Assembly (NCBI GenBank): GCA_021014945.1
Contig: MU266389.1
Coordinates: 1 to 64,000, forward strand
DNA: 64,000 nucleotides
From: Leucogyrophana mollusca
Lineage: Eukaryota; Basidiomycota; Agaricomycetes; Boletales
Direction of reading: 5' to 3'
Every line of letters starts with the position of its first letter. Positions within the stretch are counted from its first letter, which is position 1. The notes beneath the pieces are model-generated. The model was not told where the DNA came from. It did not search any database and saw only the letters and a program-made list of their open reading frames with translations. A program made the position numbers and the translations under genes. This document shows, one piece after another, positions 22,792-34,547 of the stretch.

Positions 22792-24497
22792 CTAGGCACC
22801 AGGGTGCCCAACCTGCCTGAGCACGACATCTGCGCGAACAAAGTTGTTGTAGATTTCGTCCGAGGTCAGCAATGTGTCGGTACTGTTGCTAGTAGGATAC
22901 AGGAATGCGGAGAGGGGCTGAGGGAAAAGGTAGGCTCTTTCATTGGGGAACACTGTCACATTGTGGGGCTAACGTACCTCGTGGAACTCGATGAAGGCCG
23001 CGGCTACGCAAGAAGTATAGCCTCAGTTATAGGGGAGTCGCATTGGGGCTGTACGTACATCCTGGAATGTATCCGTCGCCCTTGACACCAGACCCTCCGT
23101 GAATCTTCTTCCTGTATCCCTTGGTGTTCGCGTGGTTGTTGGTATAAAACATCAAACCGGCCTGGTTAGTGTCGAATTCTACAGCGAGGCCCGACTTCTC
23201 GGAGGAGAGCTGGACGACCGGCTCTCTATGCCTCTCGCCTAGAATGTTCTTCACCTCGTCAAGGTCGGACACAAATTTGGACAGTGCGATCCGGTGGGGG
23301 GCATCATCAGGTTGAGACAAGAGGTAGTAGTGATCTGCATGGCAGGTAAGGTGAGCAATACGAGTAAATTTAGAGGGGGAAACGACTATAACCGTATCCA
23401 ATGCCTGGGAACTGGTCTCCGATGCGCTTATTGAGATGGAGGTGGGCACCACTAGCGTTATCGGCTTCAACAACAGAGTCGTACTTCCCGGAAGGGAGGA
23501 AATTGGGGAGTAACTCAGCGACATGACTTGCCTAAAGAACATATAAAAGCGCTCAAAGATATTAATCTTAGAGATGCACCTTCATGTCGACCTTGTGATT
23601 CAGGACCGAAAGTGTCTCTGTGCCATCTTGGAGACTGGCATCAAGATTGAATCCCCAGTGCTGTCGTTCCGGTGCCCATCAACGGACAAACTTGAACGTA
23701 ATTGCCACACACCCCTCACCTGGGTCAGATTGATAGGGGTGACCTGCTTTTTCCCATCAGGAACGTCTTGCAGTTTAGCTCTGTAAACGATCACGATACT
23801 CCCGAGGTCACGTTCGGCACTGGCGGTCTTCTTTTCTCCGGGAGGAAGAAGTGCAACTAGAACCTCCATGAGAAGGGTCCCGGTATATCCCTGGTCGCCA
23901 TCCTCGGATACTAGACGGAAGATGGCGGCACTGGAATCTCCGGGTGATTTGCTGGAGATCGTCTGGATTTCCGCAGCAGTGAAGAGGGTTGCATCGGAGA
24001 GCGATGAGAGCTGCTCCCATATTCCGAAATCAAAACCTTTCGGTCCTCCGTGCAGAGAAACCTGCGGGCTTTCTGTGGGCGAAGTTTAGGAAGGACAGGG
24101 TGATGCGGTCGTAGATAGCCTCACCGTTCGTGATGGCGGTGAACTGAGAAATTATACCGTCCTTCTCAATGGTGTGTGTGCCGACGGGAACTCGGTTGGC
24201 GTATCGTCCAATAATCGTGTTTGTGTATTTTACGACGGTGTGATCTTCCGGCGCCTCTGGGCCGATCACAATGTCGTGGGTCTGTCCAATGAGGATTAGG
24301 ACGGGAAGCGCAAGGGCAAGAAAACGGTCACCTTTCCATCCGCCTGCACGAAGATCCGGTGAATAGTCATACCATGAGGAAGGACCTAACTCCACAGTTA
24401 GCTACTAGTACTTCCCCTGACCCCACTTGCCTACCTCGACAGCCAGTGAAGGCGTAAGGGAAGGGAGGGCAAGTAAGACGGGCTTGAATTCTGTCAT
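22792..24497 (-). CDS. Aldose 1-epimerase (galactose mutarotase)
   Basis: This enzyme interconverts alpha and beta anomers of galactose/glucose and supplies alpha-D-galactose to galactokinase. The protein starts MTEFKPVLLALPSLTPSLAV and continues VLPHGMTIHRIFV, KYTNTIIGRYANRVPVGTH and VSLHGGPKGFDFGIWEQL. Further on are TPINLTQ, then HWGFNLDASL (region of the catalytic His), HKVDMKASHVAELLP, HLNKRIGDQFPGIGYD and GLAVEFDTNQAGLMFYTNNH. The C-terminus is AAFIEFHEPLSAFLYP, with a likely catalytic Glu in that segment as in the family. Introns are short; the one after the ITNG codons uses the donor gtgagg. The gene lies head-to-tail 374 bp downstream of galactokinase on the same strand, suggesting a functional pair. 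I chose the ATG at 24497 because upstream codons are not conserved. Confidence 0.88.
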
Positions 24498-24871
24498 AAT
24501 GGTGAAATGACGGTCGTGGTAGTCCCTCACATGGAGTTCACTGTGACTCCAAAACTTATAACTCCCATACTCTCTTCGGAGGCACAAGGATCGATTAGCC
24601 CCACGGCGAGTCACGTGTAAGTGTTAACATTTTTACTCCTATCGGACGAGACAAATTATTGTCTTATCTGTGTACTTTCGTTCATACGCTCATCTCAAGG
24701 CCTTCCGAAGGGTGTCCGTCGACCCTCTGCAAGCTGGTATATCGACAGATGCCACTGGCCGATATTACTCGGACCATCCCACCTCAGTTGATATCGAAAC
24801 AAACCTCTTCGACGCCGAAAAGTCTACGTTATGGAATAAAAAAAGCTCGGACATGTGCTCTTGCCTCCACC
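24498..24871. other. Spacer between galactokinase and mutarotase
   Basis: This 374-bp spacer must hold the galactokinase 3' end and the mutarotase promoter. No Gal4-type CGG-N11-CCG site was noticed by eye. Confidence 0.4.
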
Positions 24872-27062
24872 TTAGTCCTCGAACTTGTACACTAAAGAAC
24901 GGTAGTCAGACGACGTTCTTCGACTCCACCCGGGAAAATATAACTCACCACATGCTCCGCTGCTCGGTTTAGTCGCAAAAATAGCCTCTCGCAACGCTTC
25001 CTCTTCCAAGCCCTTATACGGGCCATAGGAAGCCTTGATCTTGGCGATGAATGAGTCAACCTGTGTCTCGTCTACAAGGGACACCGTACATCCGCCCCAT
25101 CCCGCCCCTAATGAAGACGTCAGCGTGAATAAGATCACCAAATGATTGTAGAATTAACCTGTGACACGACTACCGTATGCTCCCGCCTCCATGGCCAGTC
25201 TTGCCAGCTCGTCAACTTCTGGACATGTAATCTCACAGAGTGAGGCACAGCTCTCCTGGGATTCGTTCATAAGCGTTCCCAGCGCTTTCAGCACGGACGA
25301 GCCCTCTGCGGGATTGCTCGACGCATTGAGACACAGGTCGCGGAATTGGAGCACCCGCAATGCCTCCAAATAAACATGTTTGGCCCGCTTGTAGAGCTGG
25401 AAGTACGTTGCTTCGACTGTGATGTGTGAAAGTAAGCGGCGAGATGGAGGTAGGGTATAGTGGGTGCTTTGGGATCACTCACCGTCCACCCAGGAGAGAT
25501 ATACGTCGTTAAAGGCCTCTCTGCCCATCTCTGACCATTCAATCATCGTTTCTAAAGTCACACCCAGCTCGTCCGCATGGCCCTTGGCTTCCTGTGGCCT
25601 CAGACATTCCACCTCCTGAGCCATCCTCTCCAACCCCGCTCTCAACTTCTCTTCATCCGCTTCGGCCCCATCTTCCGTCTCACCCATAAGTCGTGCCATC
25701 ACCGTTCGCAGCGTGATCTTTTCCCTAGAGCCCACATGTACGCCAAGTCGGACCGCCAATATCCGTGCAGCGGCAAGTGTCTCGACGACACGAAGGTTGT
25801 ATCGAGTTTTCGCATGTACAGCCTTGTCAGAAACGACGAGCGAGTTTGCACATATAAACGTGGCGTGTGGGGTGCCTGGACCGCCTGAGTTGCTTGATCC
25901 TGGAAGAGGAATAGGTTTCGCGGAGAGCTGAGGGAAGAAAGAAACGTATAGAGCGGAATTGGCCAACGAGATCACCGAGGCGGCTTGGTCCATACTGCAA
26001 ATGGCTGAATTACCGATTTCAAGGTAGTCAAACACATCTCAACATACCCACCACTGTTCACGCCTACGATTAAGATTCGTCAGCCGGGCGAAGGACCAGC
26101 TGGATAAGGGGCACCTACCAACTCGCTTCTCGTTCTCCATAGCCATTTCCACGAGTGATCCCTTGGTTATAGTTTTTGCGTCTTGCGAGTTTTCTTCGAC
26201 CTTGTCCAGCAATCCGTTGACAGCAAGGAATGCCAAAGTGGAAGATACAACCATCGCCGCACTGGAAGACAGCCCAGATCCCGCAGGGACAGAACCTGTG
26301 ACCAATAGGTCTACAGGAATCGGAACCGATTCCGCATCGTTGGGTGCGAAATAGTGATTTAGCACCCCCTGAATCGTAGACGTACATTAGACGAGCACCA
26401 AATCAGAAAATGGAACTCATCGCGTGCATAATACCCCGCCTTAACGTAGCTCTCCCATCTCAACTCTGTCTTGTCAATGTCGAGGTGCCATTCCTCGACG
26501 TGCACGGCATCTTTGGGGACGTCCTCCGAGCCTACCGGGCCAAGCGTAGGTCTCCTGGTGGGAGTGAAACCCTGGCGCGTGTATTTCTTGTGTAAATTTT
26601 CCGCGATCACACTCCCAGGCGTGTGGTGGTGTTGGTCCGGACTGGACCGGGGTGCGCATGCGATGAGGATATCGTGCTCGATGGCGGCAGGAAACACTCC
26701 GAATAGTTGGTAGTCGATGTGTTCACCTTGCTGAGCGTCAGGCGAGGTGCTAATCGGGGTCTGGGAGGTTAAGGTGGACGATACCTATGAGACTGCATAA
26801 CAGTCAGCAATAGTCTGGGATGAGACAGGAGCTCGTATTACTTGACGCGACCAGGTGCTCGAGCGATGTACGTTGGTGTTCTGCCAAACCTCGCTTTAAA
26901 CTCTTTGGCAAGGTTATCCCAGCGTTCGCTGGGGCAGGAAGTGACTGAGCGGCCAGATGAACTGAGAAACTGTGGAGCTCACGCATGATTGAGTGAAGTC
27001 CCGAGGTTCTGATACAAGTCTTGAAGGTTGTTAAAGACTGGGATCGGGAGAGAAGCTGCCAT
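24872..27062 (-). CDS. GAL1: Galactokinase (GHMP kinase)
   Basis: Galactokinase phosphorylates alpha-D-galactose at C1 with ATP, the first committed Leloir step, in the cytosol. The start MAASLPIPVFNNLQDLY leads into KEFKARFGRTPTYIARAPGR. Next come the substrate motif GEHIDYQLFGVFPAAIEHDI, the GHMP ATP loop GSVPAGSGLSSSAAM, and NSGGMDQAASVISLANSALY. The C-terminal half contains NLRVVETLAAARILAVRLGV and AKHVYLEALRVLQFRDLC. The glycine-rich third motif lies across AYGSRVTG and AGWGGCTVSL. The last small exon gives CVYKFED before the TAA at 24872-24874. The intron in the GRV-GEHIDY region has more than one possible acceptor, so a few residues there are uncertain. Regulatory GAL3-like activity cannot be judged. 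Confidence 0.92.
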
Positions 27063-28350
27063 TGTCAATAATGTAAGGAACAAGGAAAGCAACAAAGTCT
27101 GGCCACGTCTTAACCATGGCCAATGCCACTTGGGAACTGGAAGGATTCAGGACGGATTACAGGGCCGTAAGTTAGCCGCGTGATCGTTGGTTCGATGAAT
27201 CTGTAGTCCCGGGCCGTTCGCTGACAGTAGTGGCTGACATCCGCTTCAAGGTAGGTACCCCACCAGACATGATGCATGATGGTCTGCGCTCTTATTGCCC
27301 ACTCGATCCCAGGGATTCAAGCACCTTGACTCTCTCACCAGTGACCACAAATAAGTTTTGAGTGGGCATTTGCTCGCCTTTGCCGCCATCTCACAAAATT
27401 TTCGTCCCTTGCTTCTTTTGGCTTTCATGCCCTTTCCTTCTTCGTGGCGATAGATCCTCAACATGTTCAGGTATATGGACATTTACCCGCGCAAAGGTGT
27501 CCCCGTGAAATGCATCCTGACTCTGGTGAAGCAACCAAGACGGAGTGATTCAGAGGGGACTGTCAAAGCTGGGCCAGTTTCGTGAGTTGTGCTACCGCGA
27601 GAATGGTTAATACTGTCATTAATATTGTCGATGTCATTGATGATTGATGTACTCGCTAACGAGTAACACTGACTTGACCGGTCTAAGGTGGGTATTCTGG
27701 CTTATTCTGGGTCCCGGGGGGGGGACCAACTGCCAGGTCTCGACTAATCCTCTAACCAGATACTGAGAGCGGACTGAGTTCCGACCTCTTCCTCGACACT
27801 TGCCATCTGACCTTCACCGCCTTCCTGACTCGCACTTTTTGTTCAGCCCATTTTCACCCACCACATCCTCCGTCTTAGCGTTCATTACGTTCTCGTCTTG
27901 GTTCAACTGTCAGCCACTTTGAAATCCGAAAGCTAATACACCGTCCGGACGACTGGTTTCCCCAGAGGGACTAGGACTGCCCGGAGAACCATGGTTTATA
28001 TACGTTCCACATGATATTTTATTCTAAGGAGGACTCTGATGGACCAATGGGGCCACTTTCGAGCTACTTTTCAAGCCACCGCATGGACAGTAAATTTGGA
28101 TTTTGCAACGAAGAGACATTCCCCAACGCGACCATATGTATGGCTCCACTCCTGACCGCCAGGTTCTACCTCGAGAGAGCTCCTCCGAGACGAGTGGGTC
28201 GGGCTTGGCGGGTCTATGGCCGATGTTCAGTCCTATAAAACGAGACGTCCACCGTGCGTGATTATCATCGCCCACTGATTTCAACCCGACTCGTGAGTGC
28301 GCCTTCCTCTTTACACTCTTTATTCCTGACGCTTTATCGACCAAGAACCA
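27063..28350. other. Intergenic, galactokinase promoter side and SSP2 promoter
   Basis: 1.29 kb with no supported gene. It includes a GGTCCC...GGGACC inverted repeat around nine G residues at 27710-27727, and a TATA box at 28234 that serves the small secreted protein gene. Confidence 0.4.
28234..28240 (+). promoter_or_regulatory. TATA box of SSP2
   Basis: TATAAAA lies 111 bp upstream of the ATG at 28351. It is a near-consensus TATA element, as often found at regulated, secreted-protein genes in fungi. No expression data are available. Confidence 0.5.
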
Positions 28351-28881
28351 ATGGTGTCCTTCACTCGCGCATTGATTGTCTCTGCTTTAGCTATCGTCGT
28401 TGCGAGTAAGGCTCCGCCTGCTTCGGACAACTGCATGGATGGCATATTGGAAGACTTTGAAAGTCATGACGATGATTACTGGATGTACGTCTTTGGCGTC
28501 CCTCGCTGCCAGTGGACGAAGGGCAAGTGGGAAGGGCTTCGGGGCAACGTGCGATTTTGGCACTTGGACAGAAAATGCGTGAAACCCGCCGCGAAGTTGT
28601 TACCATTGAAGTCGATTGTCATCAAAACTGCTCCACACTACAAGATGGCTTTGTTTTCGAGTAAGCCCCCTCTCTCCTGTGTGAGGATTTGCACTCATGG
28701 TTTGATAACCACCCAGGTAAAGACTGTTCTGGGACAGGTCACGGTGCGTTCCAGTTTCTGAGTTTGCCATCAGGGCGTCCCGCTGACGAAACTAAATCGA
28801 TCTCTAGAAGTGGGCAAGGACAATACCTTCATATCTTCCGATCTCGATTTTGCGGTCAACTCCATCGAAATTTGGGTCTGA
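28351..28881 (+). CDS. Small secreted protein (SSP family, member 2)
   Basis: The predicted product is a 134-residue secreted protein of unknown function. The first 20 residues (MVSFTRALIVSALAIVVASK) form a signal peptide. The mature part reads SDNCMDGILEDF, WMYVFGVPRCQW and CVKPAAKLLPLKSIVIKT. It ends YKMALFSNCSGTGHEVGKDN and SDLDFAVNSIEIWV. Three exons (28351-28660, 28723-28743, 28808-28881) close in phase. The middle exon is a 21-nt microexon encoding the Cys of the NCSGT motif. Member 3 at 38262 has a microexon of the same length, phase and motif, which supports the model. The pattern of hydrophobic strand, then YxxxLF/LY, then C-x-G-T resembles half of a beta/gamma-crystallin unit, but this is only inference. 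Confidence 0.68.
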
Positions 28882-29449
28882 GACGAAGCTGATATCTTGT
28901 CCGTATTTCTTCCATATTTGAGTCGACCTATTCTGATACGGAGCTTGTTTACACAGAAGGATATGCCGTTTTGTCTCGACAGTCAACACCTTACGGCGGT
29001 CGTATGCTTCTCCGTTACACAAACAAATTTGTTGCTTCGCTTAAAGCTCTCGAGTCACCCTGCGCCCGTCACCATAATTCAGTGCGGAACCGTTCTAGTA
29101 ACTTATATGTACTAGGCTGCAATCAAGTATATATATTGCCTCAAGCTCACCTCGACTTCAGACATCAGTCGTTTATTGGTATTCGGCCGGTCCCGCGGCG
29201 GTACAATAGGTTGACGGATGAGATATCATGATCATTGAGCATATACGTGTATCGGGTGGGTACAACGACAAGGTAATAAATAGAACCGTACACATTAAAA
29301 CGAACAGTAACCGAACGCACAACAGCCCAAAAATACACAGCTGATAATACAGAAAATCGTACAAAGTGAATGCGAATCACAATGGAACATTTTGAAAAAC
29401 ATGGAGACGCAGCGACGAACGAAAAATGTGGACACATACCAGCACCCCC
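28882..29449. other. Intergenic between SSP2 and PPS1-like gene ends
   Basis: The facing 3' regions of the secreted protein gene and the phosphatase gene. It is AT-rich and shows no coding signal. Confidence 0.4.
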
Positions 29450-32400
29450 TCACGTCAAATACTTCTCATTGAGGGCGTGCACCTCCTTCGCGAGGTAGGG
29501 CCAGTTCAATGCCTTCCCCAGCTCCCCCTTCAACCTCTCCTCGTCTCCCCCACACCTCTCCCTCGCAAGCTTCACCTCCCACCCAAGCAAATTATACAGC
29601 AACCTCATATTTGGCTGAATCAACACCGAAAGCCTCCTCGACCTCACCACCAAATACGCATCGACAAGGGACAGCCCGAGGTGCTGCATCACATAGGCGA
29701 TCGTCACCGTTGCGCTCCGGCTCACGCCGACGCGGCAGTGCACGAGGACCTGGCCGCCTTCCAGGCGCGCTTTCTCAATCCAGGAGCAGATAGGGGAGAG
29801 TTGGGGCTCGAGGGTGTCGATGCCGTCGTCGCAGACGCCTTTGATGTCGAGGACTTTGATTCGGCCTTCGCGCTCTTCGATCCAGAGGGAGCCTTGGCCG
29901 CCAGGGCCTTTTCCGGCGACGAAGTGGGCTGCGGGGGACGGGCGTGTAGAGCACGAGACTGTGCCGAGGGGGCAGGGAGAAGCGGTGCTGCTTTGTGGAG
30001 GTGGTACGAGGGCGCATTCACCGACGGAGACAACGTGAGTGATTCCAAGGGCATGCAGCATGTACGCATTTGTTGCGTGATTCCTGCGTACAATCATGAA
30101 TGATGAGCGCCAAAATAACATCGCAAATAAAGTAAAAGAAAAACGACGAGACACAAAGGCCCACACTCCGAAGAACAAAGAAATAACAACTCACAAATTT
30201 CCCAAATACAAAAACGGCAATACGCGACTCGGGAAGCTCCCATCAAAACGCGCATCATTGAACCACGTCTGGTGGTCCGCGATGAACGTCGGCATCGTGC
30301 TCGCGCGCGGACGATTCCGGAGCGCAGGCATCGGGTTCAGAGTTATAGTCGCCGTTGACGTGGAAGGCGGCAGAGCCGAGGCCGAGCAGGGCAGTGGGAC
30401 GGCGGGACAATTAGACAGGGCCGTAGAGACGGAGGTGGAGGGGAAGGAGGACGACAATGCGAGCGGTCGGAGTGGGGACGGAGACGCGGGGGGAGAGGTG
30501 GGCGGATACGTACTGCTATGCGTGGGGGAGTATGAATGCGCGACGCCATTGTGCGACACGACGCTGCGCTGCGGGTCTACGGCGCCGTTCTGTTGGTGCG
30601 TGACACCGTTCTGCGAGGGGACGAGCATCGGCGGGGTACCGGCCACAGCGCGGTCATACCCAGAACCATAGTCGTGATTCCCCTTCCTCCCCAGGCCAAG
30701 ACGCGTCTCCACCTTCTTCAGCACGCCTACTTCATTCTGGTACACAAAGAAGCTGCGCCGCTTGACGACCTATAAGGCGGCGAGTCAGCATTGTGTTATG
30801 TGTATTAAGAACCACAAGAGCGACCGGGTGGGCCGTCTGGCACCACCAAGACAGGCCAATAGACAAAACATAACCCAAAAATGGACAAAAAACATACCTG
30901 CAGCTCCAGATACGCCTCGGGCAAGCTAATGCCCCTGACCGCCATCAACAAACACAGCGCAGCGACAGACGACTCCGTGTACCCATCCGTCGAATGCAGC
31001 AGGATTTTGAGCGGGCGGGAACTTGTGTTAGGATTTGACATCGAGGGAACAGTGCGCGTAGGGAGGGGCGTTGGGGTTGGTGTGATGCTGGGGGTGGTGT
31101 TGAAAGGTGTGGTGGAGGTTCCATTTGCGGTCCCGTTTGTTGTAGTCTCATTGGTCTTCGACAGTGCGTCCCGGTTCGACCGGAAGGTGGACGCAGGCGA
31201 CGGCGACGGCGACGCAGAAGTCACCGAACGCGCCCTCCCTCCAGCCATACCAACACTCCCAGCCCCATTACCACCGTCCGACACCATCCGTTCGAGGAAC
31301 TTGATGAACACCATCAGTGAGTTGAGCGTCGAGGGCGTAGTGGTGGGCGAAGACGGGAAGGGGAGGTGGATGACAGCGTTCGCGTGTGGTGGAGGGCGGG
31401 GTTTTGATTTTGATTTTCCTTTACATGACTGCGAGTTCGCTGGCAAATCCCCGCACGACCCGTTTGCCGCGAGTCCATCAGATAACCCGCTCTCCATTTC
31501 AATCAGCTCGAGCTCGCGACATCGCTCAGCCCACATTCCATCCAAAGCCCTCACGTGCTCCTCCACAGCGCGCAGATGCGACGCAGTGGGGATCGGCGCG
31601 CCTTCGTGGCACTCGATGCAGATATCATACCCTCCAGGGTTGGTCTGGGCGTGCGCGAACGGGTCTTCTGAGCCTTCCCCGCCTTCCGGCTCTTCCACTA
31701 CGTCCCCACACTCTTGCGATTTATGGCGCTGGGGTTGGAGAGCGGATTTGCGCGGTGGTTTGGCTTTGGTTTTCGAGCGAGGATAAGGGACGACGGGGAC
31801 GTCGTTGACATTTCCGAGGAAGACCTGGCCGACTCTCGCATCCCGATCCGCATCCGTTCCCGCCGTGGCGCTCCAGTCACTGGGAAACACGCTGATGATC
31901 TCGCTCGCGCGCGTAAGATCACGCATCTCCTCCTTCTCGCGCTGTGCAAAGTCGATCGTGTTCGCGCGATGGAGGAGGAAGTGGGTCGGTGCGGGCGTCA
32001 TTGCGGTGGACGTAGTTGTGGGCATGGGTGTAGAAGAAGACGCGATTGCAGGCGTCTGGGCTTCACCATTGACACCAGGATCCCCGACAATCCTCCCGTC
32101 GCTCCCCTCCGTATGTGCTCCCCTCACCGCGTCCTCCTTCCTCACCACAAGATGTGGGAGCTCCTGCTCGATAGTCCGTGCGTCTGCATCGAGGACAAAG
32201 ACGTTGTATTGCAGCAGGTCATCCTCGCTGTCGCTTTCGTTCGCTCCACAACTGCCTTCGCTCAGCATCCCAGCAGAGGTATCACTCGACGCCCCACCTG
32301 GAGCACCACTCGTCTCACCCGGAGCACCCCTCGAGACCTTACCAGCTTTAACGAATTCCTCCCACCGTGCCCTCCGCTCCTCCCTTACGCGCCTCACGGC

Positions 32401-34547
32401 CCCTGCAAAGCGCTCCGCGAGCTTGACCGCAGCGGGAGATGCACCCCGAGGGGAATACACCACTATATCAGAAATAGTTGCATAGATCGGCTGATTAAGG
32501 GAAGGTGGGGTGGGTTAGCGTTGTCAGAGGGAGGACATTGGCAAAAAAGAAATTAGTGGAGGACCAAAGGACCCCCAGCGTACCCTCGAAAAAAAGTAGG
32601 CAGCCCCTATGAAAGGGAACCCACCAGCGCCCCGACGGGAGCGTGCAAAGTACCCTCAAAAAAGCGAACACAGCACCACCACGAATGACCGCACAACGCC
32701 CACAGCACCCAAAACCCAAACACCTAACGCCACACCACCAACGGACTAACCAATCGACAAGATGGAGATAGGCGCCGTTTGGGTGCCGCATACAATGGAG
32801 ATATGCAATGATAAAAAGTGGGAATGATAGGCGACACGTGAAATTGGGATATTGGTAAATAGAAAGCCAACGCATCGAATTTGACGACTGCGCATGGAGC
32901 GCTCCCAAGGGAGGGCATCCACTGTCAAACATCCCTCATGGAAGGAGGCATGTCTCAGGGATGCATATCGTGTTCCGAGAGAGGAAGTATATACTACCCC
33001 CAAGGAGGTGCATGTACCCTGCCAGTGGGTGTGCACCGCCCTCGAAGGAAGCTCGTGTGCCCCGCCAGAGACTGCATATACCCCGCCAAAGAGGGCGTAT
33101 ATTCCTAACAAAGAAGGCGCATATATCCACCTCGAAACAGGTGCATATACCCTGCTAGAGAAGGTCGATACGCCCGGCTGGATATGCCTGCCAAGGAAAG
33201 TGCATATACGCCGCCAGAGAAGACGCATATATACGAACGAGCATGCCACTCATCAAACCGAGAGTGAAAAGTGACGAAATGCGTAATTTTGTCCAAACAC
33301 CCGAAAGCGAAAATCAGTCAAACGAGTATAAATACTCACCACCTGAATGCCGAAATTCCTCAAGCTGATCCCATCGGGGACTTTTGGTGGACGGAACTCG
33401 AACTGCGGTTCAGAGTTTGAGGAGGAAGGAGAGGTATCATATCTGTCGCGGATGCCGCCGTGTCTGGTAAAGGGTAGGGGTGAGATATGAGCTGGGACGA
33501 CGCGAGAGAATGGTAATGCGTGATTCGGACAGCGAGGGAGAAACGCAAAAACAAGGCGAGTAGCACGTACCTATGTCCACAATAACCATCCTTATCGCCT
33601 GCGCGATGACCACAGCGCTGACAAACGCATATCTTATCACCCCACGCGGCACCCTGGTGGTTGCCTATCCAGACCCAATCGTTCAAAGTGCACGCGCAGA
33701 CAAAGTCTTCTGGGGACGGTGCATTGCGGAGAAGGGTAGAGGGGAGGAAAGAGGACGTGAGGACTGGTGGAGTGGTCGAGGGTGGGGGTTCCTGTGGCTG
33801 GTGGTCGGGTGGGGGCGCGACGGGGGACGGAGGACAGGAGAAAGTCTGGTGCGTTGGGGACGTTGGGGAGGGTATGTAGGAGGTGGCGGTGGTGGAGTCG
33901 GATGAGCTGGAAGTGGAAGCGGCTGTGGAAGCTATGGAGGCAGACGAGGCAGTGGATGCGTTTGACGGGCGACGGTCGTGTGCGTGGCCCGGGTGTGCGC
34001 TGGTATTACTGTTACTGCTAATGGTAGTGCTAATTTTGAGTCCGCGTTGCGTAACTGGGTGCATATGTGCCTCGTGCCGCACGGGCTCATCCACGTCCAT
34101 CGCGTCCGTATCGACAGCCATGCCTTCACTCTCCTCGTCGTCGCTTTCGTCGTCGTCGTCGTCATCCGAGTCAGAGCTTGGGACAGCGCTGTCCGGCACG
34201 TCGTCATCACAGAGGACCCAGACGAGCCCGCGATAGCGCGGTGGGCGGACTGCACGGCCGGTGTGGTCTTGGATCATGCCGCCTGGAGGCTGGGACTGGG
34301 GCGAGGCAAAGAAGAGGTTTTGGGGTTCGTTTGTGCCCTCGAGCCCGTGCATGAAGGGGAAGAGCACACTGTCGGGTGGGTGCGAGGTGAGGTGGGCGAG
34401 GTGGAGAGTGGAGAATGTCTTAACTGGGAGGAGACGGATGGGGGCGTGTGGGGAGCTGGGGAGGAGCGGCAGGGAGGAGAGCAGCTCGGGCGGATAGGTG
34501 ACGCCGTACGTGGTTGGTGTTGGTGGGTCGCTCGTTGTGCTCGCCAT
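29450..34547 (-). CDS. PPS1-like dual-specificity protein phosphatase
   Basis: This is a large fungal protein tyrosine/dual-specificity phosphatase related to yeast PPS1. Five exons (33571-34547, 33340-33463, 30898-32490, 30195-30769, 29450-30083) close to 1300 residues. The N-terminal region has GLVWVLCDDDVPDSAVP, an acidic Asp/Ser run, and a Cys-rich segment (CACTLNDWVW, CVCQRCGHRAGDKDGYCGHR). A middle domain reads PIYATISDIVVYSPRGAS and DLLQYNVFVLDAD, and includes KILLHSTDGYTESSVAALCL. That last motif resembles a degenerate phosphatase P-loop lacking the final Arg. The C-terminal catalytic domain has SRVLPFLYLGNLNHATNAYM and the active-site loop HCRVGVSRSAT (Cys-x5-Arg). Long Ser/Thr/Pro tracts separate domains. 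Intron 2 (32491-33339) is 849 nt, far longer than other introns here. An ACG-rich trinucleotide stretch precedes the ATG. Confidence 0.88.
32985..33235. repeat. Degenerate 21-24 bp minisatellite inside a PPS1-like intron
   Basis: About eleven imperfect copies of a unit close to GCATATACCCCGCCAGAGAA lie head to tail. Clear copies begin near 33009, 33070, 33114, 33140 and 33197. The array lies wholly within intron 2 of the phosphatase gene. Copies differ at many positions, so the array is old or maintained loosely. Both strands are accidentally open across it. Confidence 0.75.

Noticed and set aside
32746..33249. Long open frames on both strands across the intronic minisatellite
   Set aside because: They follow from the repeat unit lacking stops. 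The region lies between two in-phase exons of the phosphatase and has intron borders.
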